In this document: positions 1-5,078 of the stretch, piece by piece | Position numbering within the stretch: position 1 is the first letter of the stretch | Layout of the letters: every line of letters begins with the position of its first letter | Assembly: GCA_002431965.1 (NCBI GenBank) | Contig: DJEW01000032.1 | Coordinates: 1-5,084 of the forward strand | Source of the DNA: Clostridiales bacterium UBA5888 | GTDB lineage: Bacteria > Bacillota > Clostridia > Oscillospirales > Oscillospiraceae | Length of the DNA: 5,084 nt | Direction: 5' to 3' | The notes under the pieces: model-generated | Told to the model about the DNA's origin: nothing | Database searches by the model: none | Seen by the model: only the letters and a program-made list of their open reading frames with translations | Position numbers and translations under genes: made by a program

Positions 1-489
1 GACGAAGAAAGCCGCTGCCACAAGATGCGCCTGAACGCCGCAGAGCTGGAACAGGCGGTATTCCTGACGCTGAAAAAACAGATGGAAGCCGCCGCACCGC
101 TTGCCCCTGACGGTACGCTTCGCATGGATGCTTCCGTACCGGAACGCGCCGAATATGAGCAGCAGATTGAGGCGCTGCAAGATGGCAAGCGCACCTTGTA
201 TGAACGCTATCTCATGGGTGAAATCGACTTGAACACCTACAAGGTGGAAAAGGCCGCGTGTGACGAGCTGCTACTGAAAACGAAAAATGCCTATGCCGCA
301 GTATTGGCACAGGCGAAGCAAAAGCAGGATGAGCAGGCACGGCAGGACAGCCGCAAGGAAGCGTCCAAGGCGATTTTCGATGCGGACACGCTGACCACCG
401 AGCTGGCCGAGCTGCTGATTGACCGGGTGTTGGTGTACCCCGATAGGCGCATTGAGATCGCATACAAAATCCAAGACATTTTCGATTGA
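1..489 (+). CDS. Large serine recombinase, C-terminal part (5' end outside window)
   Basis: The frame is open from the first base and gives 162 visible residues ending at a TGA. The N-terminal resolvase domain with its catalytic serine is not in the window. The visible part starts with a Cys-His remnant (residues 6-7), probably the end of the recombinase zinc beta-ribbon. A helical, charged segment (about 48-118) follows, containing LYERYLMGEIDLNTY, which matches the coiled-coil region typical of Clostridia large serine recombinases (Tn4451 TnpX/TndX type). The end, LIDRVLVYPDRRIEIAYKI, is the usual closing motif of this family. Such enzymes integrate and excise elements between attP and attB without host factors. 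Whether the gene is intact upstream is unknown. The family is well supported; the exact element type is not. Confidence 0.85.
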   Translation, partial: DEESRCHKMRLNAAELEQAVFLTLKKQMEAAAPLAPDGTLRMDASVPERAEYEQQIEALQDGKRTLYERYLMGEIDLNTYKVEKAACDELLLKTKNAYAAVLAQAKQKQDEQARQDSRKEASKAIFDADTLTTELAELLIDRVLVYPDRRIEIAYKIQDIFD

Positions 490-499
490 GGTTGCAGAC

Positions 500-637
500 A
501 TGAAAACTGCTTTCTATTGCAGAGTGGACGGACAGGGCTTTGGCTTTGTCCTCCCCGATGAAGCTGACAAGCTCCGCGAGTTTTTCGCCGAGCATCAGGA
601 TAAGCCTGCGCTTGAAAATCCATCAAGCGCAAGCTAA
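500..637 (+). CDS. Small 45-residue protein behind the serine recombinase
   Basis: The ATG lies 10 bases after the recombinase stop, and a TGAGG ribosome site overlaps that stop codon, so the two genes are probably translationally coupled. The start MKTAFYCRV resembles the first beta strand of serine recombinases (typically AxYxRVS), but it continues DGQGFGFVLPDEADKLREFF. There is no catalytic serine and no recombinase domain after it. The protein has no membrane segment or signal peptide. It ends just before the presumed element boundary, so its last residues (ENPSSAS) may come from the junction rather than from an original gene. I do not recognise the family. It may be a small element-borne protein or the stub of a second recombinase gene. 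Confidence 0.5.
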   Translation: MKTAFYCRVDGQGFGFVLPDEADKLREFFAEHQDKPALENPSSAS

Positions 638-1648
638 AAATTTTGTCGTGTGCTTGACATACGGGTGGCGAAGATCATGGAAGCGTATGCTCGGCAGCCC
701 AGCCCGTTGGAGCAGCGTTTTCATGTGATGATATGCCGTGTCAGGGTTCACGGGGTCTTCCGGTTTGACCAGGTCGGGGAATATCCACTGACTGAGCGCC
801 TCCGTCTTGCGCCGACGCAGAATGTCGGCGACGCTCTTCGGCAGGATGATGGTGCGCATGCCCTTATAGGTCTTTGTTTCTCCGAGGGTGTACTCGCCCT
901 TTCTCTTGCTGTGCAGTGTGCGGCACACCTTCAGCGTCCCGGCGTCGCCATCGAAGTCGCCCCATTGCAGACCGCAAATTTCACCGCGGCGCAGACCTGT
1001 CATCAGCTCTGTCTGGAAGAAGTCCCGCCAGACTTCGTCCTGCTCTACCACTTTGAGGAAAGCGTCGAGCTCTGCGCGGGTGAGGATGCGCTTCGGCTTG
1101 TAGTTGGGCTTCGGCGTTGTCGTGCCATCGGTCGGGTTCTTCGGGATGACATGCGCCTGCACCGCGTCCTTCATTGCGGCGTGGAGCATTGAATGTATGT
1201 GGCGGATCATGGCGTCGGAGAGCTGATGGTCAAGCTCCGGATGCTCACGGATGCGCCCGCCTGTTTTAAGCCGCCGGTACATCCGCTGGATGTCCTGCTG
1301 CGAGACGAGGGAGACCTGCTTGGCGCCGAGCTGCGGCTTGATGTAGCTATCTATGTAGCGGCGGTAGCTCTCAAGCGTGCCGGGGCGCACCGTGCCCGCC
1401 TTGTACTCCGTGAGCCAGCGGTCGAGCCATTCGCCGAGCGTCATGCGGCTGTCCTCGGTCAGCTCCACATCGCGGTAGCTCTCGATGTTCTGATGGAGCT
1501 TGTCCAGCAGCGCTTTCTGCGTCTTGGCGTAGACGTGGCGGAACAGCGGCTCGCCGTTTTCCTTATGACCGATGACGATGCGCCCTTCCCAGCGCCCGTC
1601 GTCACGCTTGCGTACCATGCCGTCACCTGACGGCCTTCGTTTTGCCAT
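623..1648 (-). pseudogene. Tyrosine integrase truncated before its catalytic tyrosine
   Basis: The product would be 341 residues, starting MAKRRPSGDG. It has a basic, DNA-arm-binding N-terminus with GRWEGR (about 15-23), a SAM-like core-binding domain (about 70-170) and a catalytic domain from about 190. Box I reads TGLRRGEICGLQWGD with catalytic Arg220. The beta-hairpin lysine is probably Lys259 in ETKTYKGMR. Box II HDLRH gives His324 and Arg327. The family normally continues with TF and about 50-60 more residues carrying the second His/Trp and the nucleophilic Tyr. Here the frame runs into PYVKHTTKFLACA and stops. Without the tyrosine it cannot cut or join DNA. The start was chosen because MAKRR plus a short basic stretch is usual for Tn916/Tn1549-type integrases; an AGGAA lies about 12 bases upstream. 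An upstream ATG pair at 1705 is possible but poorly supported. No excisionase gene is visible next to it. Confidence 0.8.
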
Positions 1649-1712
1649 GCGCCATACCCGTTCCTGCCCTGCGGCCTTGCTTGACCAACACAGCGTTTGC
1701 ATCATCCTTGGT

Positions 1713-1723
1713 ACGCTCAGCGT
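1713..1723. repeat. 11-bp palindrome in the integrase leader
   Basis: ACGCT-C-AGCGT is a perfect 5-bp-arm inverted repeat about 65 bases upstream of the integrase start. It overlaps the stop of a four-codon minus-strand reading frame (1717-1731, MKRR) that has a well-spaced GGAGAAG ribosome site (1739-1745). It is too short to call functional on its own. Confidence 0.3.
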
Positions 1724-1771
1724 CGCTTCATTGCGTTACTTCTCCGGTGAGTATCATCTCTGGCGATGGGT

Positions 1772-1791
1772 GTTCAGTTTTCAAGGTTCAG
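1772..1791 (-). repeat. Direct hexamer repeat upstream of the integrase
   Basis: On the minus strand CTGAAC occurs twice with a 14-base period, separated by CTTGAAAA. Tyrosine integrases of this type bind short direct repeats near the element end, and this segment lies upstream of the integrase where such arm sites could be. The string CTTGAAAACTGAA also resembles the leader sequence found in 16S-23S spacers of many Bacillota. Neither reading is proven. Confidence 0.25.
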
Positions 1792-1813
1792 TGCGGCGTG
1801 TCATAATTTTCTG

Positions 1814-1842
1814 TTGACAATCGACCACTCCAATGATAGACT
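1814..1842 (+). promoter_or_regulatory. Candidate promoter P1 of the DUF6076-type gene
   Basis: A perfect TTGACA -35 box (1814-1819), a 17-base spacer and TAGACT (1837-1842, four of six matches) would start RNA near 1849. That is downstream of the first in-frame ATG at 1833, which is one reason to reject that ATG as the start. Confidence 0.45.
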
Positions 1843-1857
1843 TATCTCAAATTTATT

Positions 1858-1886
1858 TTGACAGTCTATTTTGGGATTTGCATAGT
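1858..1886 (+). promoter_or_regulatory. Candidate promoter P2 of the DUF6076-type gene
   Basis: A second perfect TTGACA (1858-1863) is followed after 17 bases by CATAGT (1881-1886, four of six matches). It would start RNA near 1893, about 60 bases before the preferred start codon. P1 and P2 may act in tandem, or only one may be real. Confidence 0.4.
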
Positions 1887-1955
1887 AACATGTATTTCGA
1901 GATTTGTCAAGACTTATATTATAAAAATTTTGCGATTGTCTATTTGGAGGGCGCT

Positions 1956-2927
1956 ATGTCTTGGTACGCAAAGATGTATTTCTCAGGCGACAGAGAAATT
2001 TTTCAATACGATTCTATGGGAACTCAGGGTGCTCCCTCTGTGCAGCAGGAGCTTCCTTTCTTGGAGAGCCTGCTCTCATTTCAGGAGCTTGACATAGCCG
2101 AGCAGACGCCGCTGCTCAAGGACATTGCCTACTGCTGGAGCAAGTATATTGCGGACGATGACAAGGATGCGCTCACCTCTGCGATGATGAAGCTCGGTGA
2201 GCTTGGGGCAAGGCACATATATTTTCAGCTCCTGTATGTGCGCTTCTATGAGCGGATGTCAAGACTGGCCTTTTCCGAAGACCGGGGCAGCGCCGAGGAC
2301 GAGCAGATGCTCGATGAGCTGCGGCGCTTGCCAGAGATGCTTCCGACGTATCAGAAGCAGGTGCGGCGTTTCTTCGACTTGGTGCTGGACGTTGACACTG
2401 CCGGACGCGAGCCGCAGGTCCAGGCGTCGAAGAACTATTATTACGATGTCCCGAATGATCCGGACTTGTTTAAGTTCCATCCCATTCCGCTCAGTTTTGA
2501 GCCGGTGGAATACCAGAAGTGCTCTCCGGTTTTGTATTCGGGAAGCATTGCCGACATGATCGACTATTCATTGCGGAGCTGCGTCGAGCGCGGCATCACC
2601 GTCCGCCGCTGCAAGAACTGCGGACGCTATTTCCCGCAGACAGGCCGCGTGAGCGCGGAGTACTGCGAGCGCCCGGTTCCGTCCGGTCAGACTCGCTGCC
2701 GGGAGATCGGCGCGCTGAAGCAGTGGACGATACGCCAGTCGGAGGACCCGGTGTTCAAGGCGTACCGAAAGGAATACAAGCGGCGCTTTGCCTGGATCAA
2801 GGCCGGGCGCATCACGGACAAGCAGTTTTACGACTGGAGCGAGCGCGCAAGAGAACAGAAAAAGAAATGCGACCGGGATATTATCTCGGCCGAGGAGTTT
2901 TACGCTTGGCTTAAGACTTCGGAATAA
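1956..2927 (+). CDS. DUF6076-type protein with four-cysteine zinc-finger-like motif
   Basis: This is a 323-residue soluble protein with no signal peptide or membrane helix. The ATG at 1956 was chosen because GGAGG (1946-1950) sits 5 bases upstream. The frame also opens at 1833, but that ATG has no ribosome site and lies upstream of the likely RNA start. The N-terminal two thirds is mostly helical and acidic. Near residues 219-248 is RRCKNCGRYFPQTGRVSAEYC followed by a Cys 11 residues later: Cys219, 222, 237 and 248, an arrangement like the CGNR zinc finger. The basic C-terminus (about 260-305) holds KAYRKEYKRRFAWIKAGRI and KQFYDWSERAREQKKKCD, which I recall as typical of the uncharacterised DUF6076 family in Clostridia. 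A DNA- or RNA-binding role is an inference from the zinc motif and basic tail. It is divergent from the broken integrase and is probably a single-gene transcript. Confidence 0.75.
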   Translation: MSWYAKMYFSGDREIFQYDSMGTQGAPSVQQELPFLESLLSFQELDIAEQTPLLKDIAYCWSKYIADDDKDALTSAMMKLGELGARHIYFQLLYVRFYERMSRLAFSEDRGSAEDEQMLDELRRLPEMLPTYQKQVRRFFDLVLDVDTAGREPQVQASKNYYYDVPNDPDLFKFHPIPLSFEPVEYQKCSPVLYSGSIADMIDYSLRSCVERGITVRRCKNCGRYFPQTGRVSAEYCERPVPSGQTRCREIGALKQWTIRQSEDPVFKAYRKEYKRRFAWIKAGRITDKQFYDWSERAREQKKKCDRDIISAEEFYAWLKTSE

Positions 2928-2943
2928 AAAGAGACATGGGGCT

Positions 2944-2965
2944 TCCGAATGCATTATTCTTCGGA
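2944..2965 (+). terminator. Weak hairpin after the DUF6076-type gene
   Basis: TCCGAA (2944-2949) pairs with TTCGGA (2960-2965) across a 10-base loop, 16 bases after the stop codon. No T-run follows directly; the nearest (GGTTTTT) lies 13 bases on. It may slow or end transcription, but it is not a convincing intrinsic terminator. Confidence 0.25.
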
Positions 2966-3031
2966 TCAACAGCTACGGTTTTTCTATTACAGCGTCTGCC
3001 CAAAGAGAATTTACTTTTTTCACAGAGTGTA

Positions 3032-3060
3032 TTGCCATTGCCCGCACAATCGCGTATAAT
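3032..3060 (+). promoter_or_regulatory. Promoter of the toxin-antitoxin operon
   Basis: TTGCCA (3032-3037), a 17-base spacer and a perfect TATAAT (3055-3060) place the RNA start near 3067, about 37 bases before the antitoxin start. Short inverted repeats overlap it: ATTG/CAAT at 3037-3050, and CGCG on both sides of the -10 box. They could be sites for autoregulation by the ribbon-helix-helix antitoxin, as is usual for this family, but they are too short to assign. Confidence 0.7.
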
Positions 3061-3103
3061 AAAAGCGCGGATGGATTCCATAAAACCGAAAGGAGTTTTT
3101 GAT

Positions 3104-3406
3104 ATGGCGAAATCAGCAAATCTGTATGCACGAATTGAGCCGGATCTCAAGGAGCAAGCGGAGAACATTCTTACTGCGCTTGGCATTCCTGCTTCCAATG
3201 CTATTACCATGTTCTATAAGCAGATCATTCTCCAAAATGGACTCCCGTTTGAAGTGAAATTGCCGGAGCATCATCTGGACATCAGCCGCATGACGACGGC
3301 ACAGCTGGATGCAGAACTGGAGAAAGGCTATGAGGATGCAAAAGCTGGGCGCACGATTCCTCTGGAGCAGGCGTTTGCAAATGTCCGTAAGGAACTCGGC
3401 GTATGA
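3104..3406 (+). CDS. RelB/DinJ-family antitoxin
   Basis: This 100-residue antitoxin starts at an ATG with AAAGGAG 8 bases upstream. The frame is open further upstream, but no other start has a ribosome site and upstream starts would precede the promoter. Residues 4-50 form the ribbon-helix-helix DNA-binding domain typical of DinJ: a beta strand ANLYARIEPDLKEQAENI, then two helices around LGIPASNAITMFYKQI and the conserved GLPFE. The C-terminal part (about 55-100), acidic and helical with QLDAELEKGYEDAKAG, is the segment that wraps and neutralises the toxin. The antitoxin and toxin complex normally represses its own promoter. The stop codon overlaps the toxin start (ATGA), coupling translation. 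Its length is normal for the family and nothing looks damaged. Confidence 0.92.
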   Translation: MAKSANLYARIEPDLKEQAENILTALGIPASNAITMFYKQIILQNGLPFEVKLPEHHLDISRMTTAQLDAELEKGYEDAKAGRTIPLEQAFANVRKELGV

Positions 3407-3732
3407 ATTATTCGATCGTTTTGACCGAAACTGCGCAGACTGACCTCTCCGCGATTTTCAGATACATTGCGGTGGAGCTGCAGTCTGTGCAGAACGCAAA
3501 CGCGCAGCTTTCCCGCATTGAAAAAGCAATTGCATCTCTCAACCAAATGCCGGAGCGTTACCGTGTATATGACAGGAAAAGCTGGCGTGAACGCAATATG
3601 CGTATCATGCAGGTGGACAACTACCTTGTATTCTATGTTCCCACGCACGATGACCACACGGTTACGGTCATGCGTATCATGTATGGCGGCAGAGACGTCG
3701 ACAGGCAACTTGAAATGCTGGAAATAGAATAA
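3403..3732 (+). CDS. RelE/ParE-superfamily toxin
   Basis: This is a 109-residue protein whose start overlaps the antitoxin stop by 4 bases. It has the RelE/ParE fold pattern: an early strand (YSIVLTETAQTDL), two helices (about 12-47), then MPERYRVYD and a four-strand sheet ending VMRIMYGGRDVDRQL. That last motif, with Arg91 and Tyr94, is the conserved end of the family. RelE members cut mRNA in the ribosomal A site, while ParE members poison DNA gyrase. The sequence alone does not decide which; the DinJ-type partner favours RNA cleavage, but the C-terminal histidine characteristic of YafQ is not seen. The module is complete and probably stabilises the surrounding element. A strong terminator follows 15 bases after the stop. 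Confidence 0.9.
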   Translation: MNYSIVLTETAQTDLSAIFRYIAVELQSVQNANAQLSRIEKAIASLNQMPERYRVYDRKSWRERNMRIMQVDNYLVFYVPTHDDHTVTVMRIMYGGRDVDRQLEMLEIE

Positions 3733-3747
3733 GCAAATAAGTTTTAA

Positions 3748-3782
3748 GGCGCAACCTTTCGGGGCTGCGCCGTTTTCTTTTT
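3748..3782 (+). terminator. Intrinsic terminator of the toxin-antitoxin operon
   Basis: GGCGCAACC pairs with GGCTGCGCC (one A-C mismatch) around a TTTCGG loop, from 3748 to 3771, followed by the T-rich tail TTTTCTTTTTT. This is a textbook Rho-independent terminator and closes the operon. Confidence 0.88.
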
Positions 3783-3789
3783 ACGTAAT

Positions 3790-4076
3790 TTATTGTCCCT
3801 TATCATAAAAAAGACATGACGTCGACCGCTTTATATAGGCTCCCATGTTGGAGATTCCCGCCTCGGCCATGCGGTCAGCGATCAACGCCTGCTCCTCCGG
3901 CGTCACCATCACATGAAGATGGACAGAGCGCCGCCGCTTTTTTGTCAACGCTCCTCACGCTCCCGGCTGCGGCGCTTGGGCGGATGCTCCCGTACCCTGT
4001 CCAGCGGCTTTTCCTCCGGGGGCGGCACAGGCAGATTGTTGATGATGCCGTCGATCATGTTCCCGTTCTGCTCCAT
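3790..4076 (-). pseudogene. MobC-like relaxosome protein, frameshifted and 3'-truncated
   Basis: From an ATG at 4076, with AAGGAG 9 bases upstream, a frame encodes 43 residues (MEQNGNMIDGIINNLPVPPP, then a charged stretch ending KRRSREREER) and stops at TGA 3945-3947. The adjacent frame (from 3942) continues with KKRRRSVHLHVMVTPEEQ and, further on, MAEAGISNMGAYI. That matches the N-terminal ribbon-helix-helix region of MobC/NikA-type plasmid mobilisation proteins. A single lost base would explain the frame change. Homology ends at about 3825, where the family continues RKMAIDGY but this copy reads KRSTSCLFYDKGQ and stops at 3790-3792. The family assists relaxase nicking at oriT. Neither the C-terminal half nor a relaxase gene is present, so the copy is almost certainly dead. 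Confidence 0.7.
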
Positions 4077-4128
4077 AGTGCATTTCTCCTTTTTGTTTTT
4101 TATTACAGTCGCATATTGTACGACATGC

Positions 4129-4157
4129 TTGACAAAATAAGCAAACAGCCGTAAAAT
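4129..4157 (+). promoter_or_regulatory. Rightward promoter for the TetR gene
   Basis: A perfect TTGACA (4129-4134), 17 bases and TAAAAT (4152-4157, five of six matches) place the RNA start near 4164. The -10 box lies inside the left arm of the palindrome at 4147-4186. The untranslated leader before the TetR start would be about 130 bases. Confidence 0.65.
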
Positions 4158-4186
4158 AAATTACACTTGTAATTTATTTTACGGCT
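4147..4186. promoter_or_regulatory. Perfect 40-bp palindrome, candidate TetR operator
   Basis: Left arm AGCCGTAAAATAAATTAC (4147-4164) and right arm GTAATTTATTTTACGGCT (4169-4186) are exact reverse complements, separated by ACTT. The repeat covers the -10 and start region of the rightward promoter and the start region of a leftward one. Its core TTAC-ACTT-GTAA also fits the TACA-NN-TGTA pattern known for CopY/BlaI boxes. TetR-family repressors commonly bind palindromes placed like this next to their own gene. A bidirectional terminator is an alternative, but no T-run follows on either strand. Confidence 0.65.
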
Positions 4187-4188
4187 AT

Positions 4189-4217
4189 ATTATTACTCAT
4201 TTATAAGCGAATGTCAA
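4189..4217 (-). promoter_or_regulatory. Leftward promoter facing the mob remnant
   Basis: On the minus strand a perfect TTGACA (4217-4212), 17 bases and AATAAT (4194-4189, five of six matches) would start RNA near 4182, inside the right arm of the palindrome. It reads towards the mobC-like remnant, whose start is about 106 bases downstream. Confidence 0.5.
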
Positions 4218-4295
4218 TTTACAGCTTTAATTATATAGATAAATAATTAACATTATTACAATAAGTGTACTTTTTTGCATGAATGGAGATGCGAC

Positions 4296-4895
4296 ATGAA
4301 AAATGATACAGACCTGCGCGTAATTAAGACACGGAAAAACATCATCGACAGCTTTCTCAAGTTACTAGAAAAGAAGCCTCTTGAGAGAATCAGTGTGACA
4401 GAAATCTGCGCCGGGGCAAATTGCAGCCGGAATACCTTCTATCTACACTATCCGTACAAGGAAGTTCTATACGAATCCTTAATCGACGAATTGATTAAAC
4501 AAGTATGCGCCGGTTTTTTATCTGGTGACAGAGAAGCTGATGAAAGCTTTATAGATTACTCCATACGGAAAATAAGAATTATGGGGCATTCAACACTCTC
4601 GATACGGGATAAGTTACTCCCGTTGATGAATGGCGGCCATGCTGAAATCTTCTTTCGACGTCTTCAGAGTGCGCTTTTTATTACATTGGTAGAAGGCCCT
4701 GCTGCCGATCATTGGCCTGTTAAGTCTACTGATAGTCCATATTATCGGCTCATATGTTGGTACAGTGCCGGTGCTATTGTAGGATTTCTTATGGGAAATA
4801 TCTACGATATTTCCATGCCGGAAGAGGAAGCTTTGGATGTACTGTGTAAATTACATGTCAATACTTTCCAAGTTGGAGAGTGGTATTTGAGTTAA
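4296..4895 (+). CDS. TetR/AcrR-family transcriptional regulator
   Basis: This is a 199-residue protein. The ATG at 4296 is preferred because GGAG (4285-4288) lies 7 bases upstream; a TTG at 4275 in the same frame has no ribosome site. Residues 11-60 form the TetR DNA-binding domain: helix 1 KTRKNIIDSFLKLLEKK, then ISVTEICAGANCSRNTFYLHY, the classic helix-turn-helix ending in TFYLHY. The C-terminal half (about 80-195), with YRLICWYSAGAIVGFLMGN, resembles the TetR_C_8 type domain found in DhaS-like regulators of Bacillota, which binds the inducer and dimerises. No ligand can be deduced. It is likely to repress its own promoter through the palindrome at 4147-4186 and may control the gene starting at 5079. 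Its lower GC content sets it apart from the integrase and DUF6076-type genes. Confidence 0.9.
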   Translation: MKNDTDLRVIKTRKNIIDSFLKLLEKKPLERISVTEICAGANCSRNTFYLHYPYKEVLYESLIDELIKQVCAGFLSGDREADESFIDYSIRKIRIMGHSTLSIRDKLLPLMNGGHAEIFFRRLQSALFITLVEGPAADHWPVKSTDSPYYRLICWYSAGAIVGFLMGNIYDISMPEEEALDVLCKLHVNTFQVGEWYLS

Positions 4896-4937
4896 ACGCA
4901 TCATCGCTTTTAATAGCAAAGAATCGGATATAGCGAA

Positions 4938-5051
4938 ATGAAAAAGAAGCCATCGCCGCAAAAACCTTCTGACTGTAAGAGACATCACGTTCAAATCCCC
5001 ACCGGGCGAGACTATCCCGTACTTTGTGTAAACCTCCAATGTGGTGTATAA
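4938..5051 (+). CDS. Possible 37-residue leader peptide before the next gene
   Basis: The frame starts MKKKPSPQKPSDCKRHHVQI and ends VNLQCGV at TAA 5049-5051. It is basic at the N-terminus, holds three cysteines and is unlike any family I know. Its ribosome site is weak (CGGA, about 10 bases upstream), so translation is uncertain. It is listed because its stop codon falls exactly in the loop of the hairpin that hides the next gene's ribosome site, the position expected for a regulatory leader frame. Confidence 0.3.
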   Translation: MKKKPSPQKPSDCKRHHVQIPTGRDYPVLCVNLQCGV

Positions 5052-5071
5052 CAGGCACACCACACTGGAGG
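5033..5071 (+). promoter_or_regulatory. Hairpin sequestering the ribosome site of the next gene
   Basis: CCTCCAATGTGGTGT (5033-5047) pairs with ACACCACACTGGAGG (5057-5071) with one mismatch and a 9-base loop. The GGAGG at 5067-5071 is the ribosome site of the gene starting at 5079, and in the hairpin it is fully paired with CCTCC. No T-run follows, so it is not a terminator. The same repeat could instead be a DNA operator overlapping a promoter-like TTGTGT-17-TATAAC (5024-5052). Confidence 0.55.
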
Positions 5072-5078
5072 ATTTAGT

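Larger units (their letters stand above)
1..660 (+). mobile_element. Right end of a serine-recombinase mobile element (partial)
   Basis: The block contains the tail of a large serine recombinase and a short trailing gene. It stops where homology to an unrelated, oppositely oriented tyrosine integrase begins at about 664. In Tn4451/Tn5397-type elements the large serine recombinase lies at one end of the element, so finding its 3' end about 170 bases from a broken host gene fits an element boundary. The other end lies outside the window, so extent, cargo and the exact attachment dinucleotide cannot be read. The boundary is inferred from loss of integrase homology, not from a mapped att site. 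Confidence 0.4.

Noticed and set aside
650..1192. Long plus-strand open frames of 180 and 145 codons opposite the integrase.
   Set aside because: They mirror the GC-rich integrase coding strand, lack ribosome sites and have no recognisable domain; the integrase motifs are on the other strand.
1833..1955. Forty-one extra N-terminal codons of the DUF6076-type gene.
   Set aside because: The ATG at 1833 has no ribosome site and would lie upstream of the predicted RNA starts, whereas the ATG at 1956 has GGAGG at ideal distance. They could be real if transcription starts further upstream.
3694..3826. GACGTCGAC occurs at 3694-3702 (end of toxin gene) and again at 3818-3826, where mobC homology is lost.
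   Set aside because: A 9-base repeat could mark a recombination point or target duplication, but it is itself nearly palindromic, one copy lies inside coding sequence, and nothing else supports an insertion between the copies.
3816..4154. Plus-strand 112-codon frame across the mobC region.
   Set aside because: Low-complexity Pro/Arg/Ser-rich translation with no ribosome site; the minus strand encodes clear MobC-like motifs.
4147..4186. The palindrome as an intrinsic terminator.
   Set aside because: The stem is AT-rich and neither side is followed by a continuous T-run; its placement over promoter elements fits an operator better.
4991..4999. GTTCAAATC resembles a tRNA T-loop, hinting at a tRNA or tRNA-derived att site.
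   Set aside because: The flanking bases do not form the T-stem (only the closing pair fits), and no acceptor, D or anticodon arms are visible.
4851..5063. Two overlapping minus-strand open frames of 66-70 codons.
   Set aside because: They show no ribosome site or known motif, and they overlap the end of the TetR gene and the hairpin region; they are best explained as chance open frames.
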